Positions 1 through 5,481 of a stretch of 6,065 bases of DNA are shown piece after piece. A program made the translations under genes and the position numbers. How positions within the stretch are numbered: the first letter of the stretch is position 1; each line of letters begins with the position of its first letter. The DNA is from Candidatus Cloacimonadota bacterium (lineage in GTDB: Bacteria; Cloacimonadota; Cloacimonadia; Cloacimonadales; WRIO01): assembly GCA_023230175.1 (NCBI GenBank), contig JALNXV010000230.1:1-6065 (forward strand). Direction: 5' to 3'. The notes beneath the pieces are model-generated. The model saw nothing but the letters and a program-made list of their open reading frames with translations. It had not been told where the DNA came from and searched no databases.

Positions 1-315
1 AAAGGCATTATCATTTAATAATAATGTAGTAACAACCTTATAGATAAAGTCATAAGGTGTCATGATTTCATTGGGCTTATACTTCAAAAGAAAAGACAGT
101 TTTCCGCTTTTCTCGGATACTGTCTTATCGTTTTCTATTTTGATATATCTTGGTTTTAGTTTTGCACATTGACTGGCCACTCTATCAATACATATCTTAA
201 CCACATCACTTTTTGAAATGTTCGTTCCAAAAGGTGTATAGAATGTGTTCGTGTTGTTGATTAACTGGAGTGAATCAAATGATCCAGTCTTTTTTCTTCT
301 CTTAAATAAGGCCAT
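1..315 (-). CDS. Phage portal protein, HK97-type (N-terminal part, cut by the left window edge)
   Basis: Portal proteins form the dodecameric ring at one capsid vertex, through which the terminase pumps DNA. I translated the 105 codons from the ATG at 315 to the edge; the frame stays open. The protein begins MALFKRRKK. Around residues 36-50 comes a helix with the SDVVKICIDRVASQCAKL pattern, the S-x-V-x-x-C-I-x-x-I/V-A region typical of HK97-family portals. Near residues 80-105 is a KPNEIMTPYDFIYKVV segment followed by LLLNDNAF, which matches the family's 'L..PN..mt.~~f......~lll.GNAy' block. The position downstream of the large terminase is the usual one, although one cargo gene lies between them here. 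The start is well fixed by a strong Shine-Dalgarno sequence. The family assignment is from recognised patterns and gene order; about three quarters of the protein lies outside the window. Confidence 0.92.
   Translation of the reverse strand, partial: MALFKRRKKTGSFDSLQLINNTNTFYTPFGTNISKSDVVKICIDRVASQCAKLKPRYIKIENDKTVSEKSGKLSFLLKYKPNEIMTPYDFIYKVVTTLLLNDNAF
93..126 (-). other. Inverted repeat with U-rich tail inside the portal coding region
   Basis: On the minus strand AAGACAGT (126-119) pairs perfectly with ACTGTCTT (100-93). Inside the 18-base loop, CCG and CGG can add three more pairs around a 7-base loop. The 3' arm runs into TTCTTTT. This resembles a weak intrinsic terminator but lies about 190 bases inside an open reading frame, so it may be chance or a minor attenuator. 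Only the pairing is seen; no function is claimed. Confidence 0.35.
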
Positions 316-318
316 GTG

Positions 319-326
319 CACCTCCT
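319..326 (-). promoter_or_regulatory. Strong ribosome binding site of the portal gene, overlapping the upstream stop codon
   Basis: The mRNA reads TAGGAGGTGCACATG. AGGAGGTG is a near-perfect anti-16S match ending 3 bases before the portal ATG. The TAG stop of the 392-residue gene (325-327) overlaps its first two bases. A ribosome terminating on the upstream gene would therefore stand on the portal start region, which suggests coupled translation. Confidence 0.85.
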
Positions 327-1503
327 ATATAATATCAGTGTATTCATCGATATGATATCTAATTTTAACTAAACAACTTTTATCTAGTTTCTCAGCCTGT
401 TCTACATAAAGTCTATGTTTACTAAAAACAAATATGGAAATAAATATATCTTCAAAAGGCAAGTTGAGTATATCTTCCTCAAGATTGAAATATTTTTCGT
501 ATTCCATATTTCTATAATATGGTTGCATGTTCTCTGGTACTGTATTTATCAAATATTTTCTCATTCCATTATATATATCTATTGCATAGATTTTATTAGA
601 CTCACACGCGATTCTGAACGCTAATTTATCATCATCGTATAATTCGGAGAACTGCTCCTCGATCTCATCTTTTTTTGTAATATCAATTGTTTTAAATTTT
701 AATAAGTATGCAACAGGTTCACTTAATTTCTTATTTCGCATAAAACTTTGATAATGATTTTGATACAAATCACATTTTTTATAATCTTCTATATTCTCTT
801 TACCAATATAACGCTCTATAAAATCTTCATGTAATGGCCCAGACATTGTATCTTTAGTTCTTAAAAAAACTTCTTCATCCATTAATAATATTGGCATAGG
901 ATCAATAAACAATCTGAACACTACAACTGCACCAATTATTTTACGTAATGATTCCACATAAAAAACTTGTTCAGCTTCAATATCGTATTTTTCTCCAACA
1001 ATAAAATGATTTCTGTGTGTATAAAAATTCAAAAAGCTTTGCTTATGAACTTTTTTATTAAGTTTTCCATTCAAATCTTTTAATGATTCAAAATACTTAC
1101 TCATCGAACCTTTTATATCAGCATATAACTCGCTGTTCTTTGATAAATACTTATCCATAATAGAATAAGTATCCATTCGATCAAGGTTATTCCATTTTTT
1201 TACATGTTCACTTATTTCTAAATCTTGATGTTCTATAAAGTAAACTAATAGCATGAATATTTCCAAAGTTGCTCGTAAGCTGTAAAAAGCTGCATCAAAC
1301 ATTCCTTGTTCATATTGTCTAATTGAATTGGCAATCATGTGCTCAGCTTCAAATAAAAAGGCAGTTGAGATTTCGGCTCCAATTCTTCCTGAAAAACTTC
1401 TACTTACCGCCATATTCAAATCTGTTAAGTACAAATCTTTATTACTGACTATTCTAGGTTTTAAATGTTGATATCTTATTTTTTTTATTGTATCACTTGA
1501 CAT
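325..1503 (-). CDS. Unrecognised 392-residue cargo protein between terL and portal; N-terminal half helical, HEPN-like in style
   Basis: I do not recognise a named family. The ATG at 1503 is preceded by GGGGTGG with a 4-base spacer, and the gene starts 20 bases after the terL stop. No signal peptide is visible. A hydrophobic, helical N-terminal half contains an A-x-x-S-L-R-A-T-L-E segment (about residues 71-81, R77 and E81) running into MLLVYFI (84-90). Further on is K-K-V-H-K (150-154) followed by NFYTHRNHF (159-167). The 'many helices, A-x-x-LR-x-x-LE' style recalls HEPN-type and other Abi-associated all-alpha domains, but no exact R-x4-6-H active site is seen, so this remains a weak hypothesis. 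The C-terminal half (about 210-392) is mixed and charged, ending in a compact IFVFSKHRLYVEQAEKL region. Phage morons at this position are often defence or lysogenic-conversion genes. Nothing in the sequence resembles a structural, HNH or protease gene, which would be the ordinary occupants. The reading frame is intact. Confidence is high that it is a real gene and low for function. Confidence 0.88.
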   Translation of the reverse strand: MSSDTIKKIRYQHLKPRIVSNKDLYLTDLNMAVSRSFSGRIGAEISTAFLFEAEHMIANSIRQYEQGMFDAAFYSLRATLEIFMLLVYFIEHQDLEISEHVKKWNNLDRMDTYSIMDKYLSKNSELYADIKGSMSKYFESLKDLNGKLNKKVHKQSFLNFYTHRNHFIVGEKYDIEAEQVFYVESLRKIIGAVVVFRLFIDPMPILLMDEEVFLRTKDTMSGPLHEDFIERYIGKENIEDYKKCDLYQNHYQSFMRNKKLSEPVAYLLKFKTIDITKKDEIEEQFSELYDDDKLAFRIACESNKIYAIDIYNGMRKYLINTVPENMQPYYRNMEYEKYFNLEEDILNLPFEDIFISIFVFSKHRLYVEQAEKLDKSCLVKIRYHIDEYTDII

Positions 1504-1507
1504 ATTA

Positions 1508-1514
1508 CCACCCC
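1508..1514 (-). promoter_or_regulatory. Ribosome binding site of the 392-residue cargo gene
   Basis: The minus strand reads GGGGTGG, then TAAT, then ATG. It lies wholly within the 20-base gap after terL and supports the start at 1503. It is one mismatch from the ideal GGAGGTG. The gap is too short to hold a promoter as well, so the gene probably depends on readthrough from terL. Confidence 0.7.
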
Positions 1515-1523
1515 ATACAAAAA

Positions 1524-3167
1524 TTATAACATATTTTCAAAATCTATTTTATATCTATTCAAAACTGCATATGCAATAATCAATGCCACTGTTCCATCAA
1601 TTCTTTTATATTTGGAGTTAAGTTTTGAAGGTTGTATATTTCCATTTAAGTCTACTTTGGCTTGTGTATTAGATAAACACCATTTCAGTATGGGGTTATT
1701 ATCATAAACTAGCAAGTTGTTTTTAAGGTCTGCCTCCATCTGTTTCATGGGTTCTGATAATGAATAAATACCTTGTCTTACTTTTTCCATGTTAAATCCT
1801 AAATCTTCCATTTCCTTTATCCAATATTGTGAGTTCCATGGATCATATCCTACCCATAGAGGTCTTATGCCATAGGTTTGGATCATCTTCATAAACCATT
1901 TTGTTACTAGACTGAAATCATTTTGATTGCCTTCTGTTAATGTGACAAATCCCTTTTTAATCCAGATATCATAGGGCACATTATCTTCAGTGATTCTTTT
2001 ATCTAAAACTTCACTAGGCATAAAGAAATGTGGAATCACAAACTTCTTGTTGTTATCTTTTTTCTGGATGATTAAGACTGCGGCTGTTAAATCTGTTGTA
2101 GACGATAAATCTACTCCACCAATCGCATAGCTATCTCTTAAATCATCTAAATTATATCTTTCTTCATTATTTAGATCATCATATGATAACCACGATCCTG
2201 AATCTGCTTGTTTGATATTAAAATCTTTACAAAGCATTGTAACTCTTGTTGATAAATCATGCTTTGATTTATTCATAACATCTTCTAGGTATGATGAAGT
2301 TTTAACAACTCCTAAACTTGGGTTAGACTTTTGCCATGTTTTTGGATCATCATAAATCTCTTTAGCTGAGTCTTGTGTATATAACCAAGGTAAAACTCTC
2401 TCATCTTCTATTTCACCTTTAATCATCTTTCTAGCATAATCTAGTTTACTATCTAAAAAACCACCAACGGTTGTTCCTTCAGTAGTTATGATAAATATTA
2501 GTGGTTCTTTCTTTGTAGATTGAGATTGTTTGATAGCGTCATAAACTTTAGAATCAGTCATTTCATGAACTTCATCAATACAACCAACTTCAATGTTATA
2601 ACCATCTTTATTTCTTGATTGAGCAGATAACTTCTTAATCTTGTTCTTCGTTTTAGGTGAGTAGATAAAGAATATATTCTTCTTACTTCTAGTATCTTTA
2701 GATAAAGAAGGCGATTGTTCTCTCATATTATTTATTTCTTCAAACAGGATATTTGCTTGTTCAGTCGTATTCGAAGCACATACTATATCAACTCCACCCC
2801 TAGATAAAAAGAACTCAGCAAGGTCTAATCCAGCAATAAATGTCGTTTTACCGTTCTTTCGTGCAATCAATAATATAACTTCATTAAATCGTCTTAGCCC
2901 TGTATCAGCGATTTTAAAACCATAAGCAGTTTGAATAATTGCTTTCTCCCAAAGTTCTAGTATAAAGGGTTGTCCATTAAAGGGTGATTTAGTATGTTTA
3001 CAGAAAGTTTGAATGAAATCAATTCTTAAGTTACCTGGTTTCTCATCAAATATGTATCTAGGATTATCTAAATCAGTAATTAACTTATCTATTTGATTTT
3101 TAAGTTCTTCTCCAACTAGAATATTACCATTTTGTATTTCATTATAATATTCAACTAGATAGTTCAT
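1524..3167 (-). CDS. terL: Phage terminase large subunit (ATPase and nuclease of the DNA-packaging motor)
   Basis: TerL docks on the portal, cuts concatemeric phage DNA and drives it into the prohead by ATP hydrolysis. At 547 residues it is full length for the Terminase_1 type. The ATPase half has a Walker A variant ARKNGKT (residues 102-108, K107), typical of this family in place of the classical P-loop. It also has a Walker B CIDEVHE (196-202, D198 with catalytic E199) and a coupling motif ITTEG (227-231). The nuclease half has the expected three acidic positions: D353 in GGVDLSSTTD, D442 in VGYDPWNS, and D524 in KRIDGTVAL near the C-terminus. All catalytic residues look intact, so the motor is predicted functional. 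The start overlaps the terS stop as ATGA, and the ribosome binding site is weak (AAGAGCAAG), so translation is probably coupled to terS. Confidence 0.97.
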   Translation of the reverse strand: MNYLVEYYNEIQNGNILVGEELKNQIDKLITDLDNPRYIFDEKPGNLRIDFIQTFCKHTKSPFNGQPFILELWEKAIIQTAYGFKIADTGLRRFNEVILLIARKNGKTTFIAGLDLAEFFLSRGGVDIVCASNTTEQANILFEEINNMREQSPSLSKDTRSKKNIFFIYSPKTKNKIKKLSAQSRNKDGYNIEVGCIDEVHEMTDSKVYDAIKQSQSTKKEPLIFIITTEGTTVGGFLDSKLDYARKMIKGEIEDERVLPWLYTQDSAKEIYDDPKTWQKSNPSLGVVKTSSYLEDVMNKSKHDLSTRVTMLCKDFNIKQADSGSWLSYDDLNNEERYNLDDLRDSYAIGGVDLSSTTDLTAAVLIIQKKDNNKKFVIPHFFMPSEVLDKRITEDNVPYDIWIKKGFVTLTEGNQNDFSLVTKWFMKMIQTYGIRPLWVGYDPWNSQYWIKEMEDLGFNMEKVRQGIYSLSEPMKQMEADLKNNLLVYDNNPILKWCLSNTQAKVDLNGNIQPSKLNSKYKRIDGTVALIIAYAVLNRYKIDFENML

Positions 3168-3487
3168 TCACTTGCTCTTTTAAGAAATTCATCAAAGGCA
3201 TCATCCCCACCATTTACTTGAGTTCCTAGAATTGAGTTTAAAGTCTTGATAACTGTTCCATATGAGTTAACAAGTTTTGTATAATACTTCGCTGCTTCAG
3301 TTTGTCTTTGAGCACCTTTACTTGATATTTGGATGGCACCATATTTAATCATTTGATCTTGTAGTTTAGTCAGTTCTACTTTCATAAATGCAGCTTGATA
3401 GATTAAGTTATCTACTAGTTCTTTCTTGGTTTCATCAACCAAAGAAAAAAGCGACATTAGCCGCTTGTATTCAATGTCTATTAACAT
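3164..3487 (-). CDS. terS: Putative phage terminase small subunit (short P27-like)
   Basis: Small terminases recognise the packaging site on phage DNA and load the large subunit. This 107-residue protein is alpha-helical, with an ELVDNLIYQAAFMKVELTKL helix at about residues 23-42. A second conserved-looking block, K-G-A-Q-R-Q-T-E-A-A-K-Y-Y-T-K-L-V followed by YGTVIKTL, spans about 57-83. An acidic tail rich in D and E follows, which could contact TerL. The call rests on its size, this helix pattern, which is familiar from small proteins preceding terL in Bacillota prophages, and its ATGA overlap with terL. It is shorter than classical P27 proteins (about 150 residues), but short versions are common, so truncation is not implied. 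The start at 3487 lies 3 bases after the ABC ATPase stop. The role is inferred mainly from position; the sequence alone would be ambiguous. Confidence 0.8.
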   Translation of the reverse strand: MLIDIEYKRLMSLFSLVDETKKELVDNLIYQAAFMKVELTKLQDQMIKYGAIQISSKGAQRQTEAAKYYTKLVNSYGTVIKTLNSILGTQVNGGDDAFDEFLKRASE

Positions 3488-3490
3488 AAC

Positions 3491-5254
3491 TTATAATTCC
3501 TTATAGCTTGTTTTTAAGAATTTACTGTTTTTAGTAAACGATGCTATTTTTTTATCTTCAACGCTAAAATCAATTTCCTCTAATCGCTCTTCGTTTTCAA
3601 TTTTATCTCTATTCAGAGTAAGGATATACTGAAAATTATAATTAATTTGCTCGTACTTATATAGAAAGTTTAAACTCTGAACTAAAGTATCCTGATCAAC
3701 ATCAAAAATGTTATCATGAATTAGTAATCCTGGATGCCTGTTACTTGTATTATCATCAATCAATAGAGCAACATCATATATGAAAACTTTAGTTCTATTA
3801 ACACTTCGACTTCCATCATCTCGAATTCTCATCGTAACATTTAAAGGAGTAGTTGATTTTTTATTCTCAGGAGTTGTTAAATCAAAAGAACATTCTTTGT
3901 TTCCCATAATGAACTCATGTATATCAGTAATAGTATCAAGAAAACCATCAATTTTGTTACTATTATCATTTAACTCATCGTCTAATTCCAATATGGTCTT
4001 TGCTTTTAATAAATCTAATTCTTTTGAAAGTCTGTTGTTCTTTTCGTACTCATCATATAAAACCATTGTTTTTTGTAATTTGGACTTTTTTTCTTCATAA
4101 ATCTTTAAGCCACTTTTCAGATTTTTAAATATGCCTTGAGTATCTAATATTTTTATTTTTTCTGAATATTCATCGTCTAATCGCTTGATAATAGTATTTA
4201 AATGATTTATCTGAGAAGATATTTCTTGCGCTTTTTTGCTTAAAATTGAGCGTTGAAAATCTTGAACTTTATCACTAAAAATTATAACTTCCTCAAGATT
4301 CTTATTTATTTGTGTACCCAATTCTTTTTTAAACTTATTATAAACCAATTCAACTTCTTTGCTCGAAACTTTTTCAGCTTTAGGCATACTGTTAATTTTC
4401 TTTAACTGTGATTTCAAAATAATAATATCTTTTCTATAAGATTCTAGATCACTTTCTAATGTGATAATTTCATCATGTAGTGAGTCAAATGCATCTGTAG
4501 TCTTGAAACTATCAAGTGCATTATCTATTAACCTAATTTCACCCTCTAAGTCATTCAATTCAGCCTTTATAGTCGAAATCTTAATTTCACCATCATTAGT
4601 AAGATCTTTTTTATTTTTACTAATCACTTTTTTCAAGTTCTTAATTTCTTTATTCAGCCCATCTAGTGCTTTATATTTTTCTATTGAAATCCCAAGTAAA
4701 AACAAGTGTGAGGTTAAATCATCGGGTATCCTTTTTTTAGAATCATGACACATTAAAATATCCTTAAATTCAGACCTTTCGTCTCTATTTAGCAAAGATA
4801 GGAGGTTTCTAAATGATGGAGCATTTGAAGCTGAAATATTCTTGAAAATTAAGTCTTCTAAGTATTTCTTTGCTAAGTCTAAATTATCAAACAGAATTTC
4901 TGCATCATCAATTGTTATTTTAGGTTTCTTTTCATGACCTCTGGATCTTGAAATAGTTAGTGGCTTTTCCCCAATAATAATATCAAGCATTATCTCTTCA
5001 TCTTTAGGTAAAATGTCCTCAGGTATTAAACTAATTCTAGACTTATCATAATCACTAAAAAGGCAAAAATCAATAAATTGAATTGCCATTGATTTACCAA
5101 CACCATTTGTCTTCTTACCACTTCTTTTATTCTGATCATCTTCTGACTTTTCTCCTAATATGAGATTGATGCCGTCAAAAAAAGTAATAGAATCGAAAAT
5201 ATTATTTGATGAATATAGATTTACTAATTTAAGTCTATTCATTTCTTTAGACAT
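3491..5254 (-). CDS. DUF2326-type SMC/RecN-like ABC ATPase of an ABC-three-component conflict system
   Basis: In ABC-3C systems this ATPase is thought to sense invading nucleic acid or its processing and to license an effector through a middle component. The N-terminal lobe (about residues 1-190) carries INLILGEKS and a Walker A region KTNGVGKS (48-55, K54), a DUF2326-like P-loop whose first glycine is Lys. Two long charged heptad-like stretches (about 195-290 and 325-430), broken around P291-S298, suggest an antiparallel coiled coil. No CxxC zinc hook is present. The C-terminal lobe has a degenerate signature region GSRSVNRTKVFIYDVALL (481-498) and a Walker B-like PGLLIHDN followed by IFDVD (508-520, D514), the 'LIHDs..fdgvD' pattern of DUF2326. 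Its 587 residues are about full length. The start at 5254 is fixed by GAGGTG five bases upstream and overlaps the middle-component gene by 16 bases; a second ATG at 5242 forms ATGA with that gene's stop but lacks the good spacing. A chromosomal RecN or Rad50 role is unlikely given the length and neighbours. Confidence 0.88.
   Translation of the reverse strand: MSKEMNRLKLVNLYSSNNIFDSITFFDGINLILGEKSEDDQNKRSGKKTNGVGKSMAIQFIDFCLFSDYDKSRISLIPEDILPKDEEIMLDIIIGEKPLTISRSRGHEKKPKITIDDAEILFDNLDLAKKYLEDLIFKNISASNAPSFRNLLSLLNRDERSEFKDILMCHDSKKRIPDDLTSHLFLLGISIEKYKALDGLNKEIKNLKKVISKNKKDLTNDGEIKISTIKAELNDLEGEIRLIDNALDSFKTTDAFDSLHDEIITLESDLESYRKDIIILKSQLKKINSMPKAEKVSSKEVELVYNKFKKELGTQINKNLEEVIIFSDKVQDFQRSILSKKAQEISSQINHLNTIIKRLDDEYSEKIKILDTQGIFKNLKSGLKIYEEKKSKLQKTMVLYDEYEKNNRLSKELDLLKAKTILELDDELNDNSNKIDGFLDTITDIHEFIMGNKECSFDLTTPENKKSTTPLNVTMRIRDDGSRSVNRTKVFIYDVALLIDDNTSNRHPGLLIHDNIFDVDQDTLVQSLNFLYKYEQINYNFQYILTLNRDKIENEERLEEIDFSVEDKKIASFTKNSKFLKTSYKEL
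3498..3502 (-). promoter_or_regulatory. Ribosome binding site of terS, inside the last codons of the ABC ATPase gene
   Basis: AAGGA sits in the codons for the penultimate Lys and Glu of the ATPase, ten bases before the terS ATG. The ATPase stop TAA falls within the spacer. The site is moderate in strength and the spacing slightly long, so terS translation may rely partly on ribosomes that finish the ATPase gene. Confidence 0.55.
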
Positions 5255-5481
5255 ACATACACCTCGTCAATCATAATTAGATCCACTGAAAATAAAAATA
5301 CTAAACCGATAATTAATTGTCGGCTCGTTGTAATACCATGACGTCTTATTTTATCCATTAATTCATAAACACTAAGTTTATCGGTTTTATTTTTATCAAA
5401 AGTTTTTAAAATTAGATAACCTGCAAAACTAGGTTCTAAAAGAGCTGTGTTTCTATCAATCATCATTGTAATCACCAACAT
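5239..5481 (-). CDS. Putative ABC-three-component system middle component (small winged-helix-like protein)
   Basis: Middle components of ABC-3C systems are small proteins, often with a winged helix-turn-helix fold, that link the effector to the ABC ATPase. This protein has 80 residues from the ATG at 5481, or 75 from the ATG at 5466. After a short N-terminus (IDRNTALLEPSFAGYLIL) comes a helix KLSVYELMDKIRRHG. A second helix with TSRQLIIGLVFLFSVDLI and a short beta-like end IMIDEVYVCLKK follow, consistent with a small winged HTH whose second helix is hydrophobic enough to be buried in a complex. The assignment comes from size, fold-like pattern and position exactly between effector and ATPase. 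I cannot name the numbered MC subfamily. The 5466 start has GGTGAT four bases upstream and overlaps the effector gene by 11 bases. The 5481 start has a weaker TAGGT and a 26-base overlap. The later start is slightly favoured by spacing. Confidence 0.75.
   Translation of the reverse strand: MLVITMMIDRNTALLEPSFAGYLILKTFDKNKTDKLSVYELMDKIRRHGITTSRQLIIGLVFLFSVDLIMIDEVYVCLKK
5260..5265 (-). promoter_or_regulatory. Ribosome binding site of the ABC ATPase gene
   Basis: GAGGTG lies five bases before the ATG at 5254, within the coding sequence of the middle component. This decides the start of the ATPase in favour of 5254 over the ATG at 5242. Confidence 0.75.

Noticed and set aside
415..624. Plus-strand open frame of 69 codons opposite the 392-residue gene
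   Set aside because: It is antisense to an intact gene with a good start, has a low-complexity I/Y/F-rich translation typical of AT-rich shadows, and shows no convincing ribosome binding site.
789..1503. Firm assignment of the 392-residue protein as a HEPN ribonuclease
   Set aside because: No R-x4-6-H motif was found; only a general helical resemblance and scattered R/H residues are visible.
1524..3167. Mycoplasma-type code with TGA as tryptophan
   Set aside because: The Trp codons checked in terL are TGG, and TGA serves as a normal stop in terS, the middle component and the effector gene.
3780..4100. Plus-strand open frame of 106 codons opposite the ABC ATPase
   Set aside because: Its Ser/Leu/Phe-rich translation mirrors the Lys/Glu-rich coiled coil on the other strand, so it is a shadow frame.
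4083..4100. Possible dnaX-like slippery heptamer A AAA AAG in the ABC ATPase (codons for E388-K390)
   Set aside because: The heptamer is in the correct frame for a -1 shift and would end about ten codons later. Several A7/T7 runs occur in this AT-rich module, and I see no clear upstream Shine-Dalgarno or downstream hairpin to stimulate it.
4731..4738. Homopolymer A7/T7 tracts (also near 5177-5183 and 5634-5640) as phase-variation switches
   Set aside because: The runs are only seven bases long, encode ordinary Lys or Phe codons, and are expected at this base composition.
4461..4748. Plus-strand open frame of 95 codons opposite the ABC ATPase
   Set aside because: It has the same Ser/Leu/Phe-rich shadow composition, lies opposite coiled-coil codons and shows no supporting start signal.
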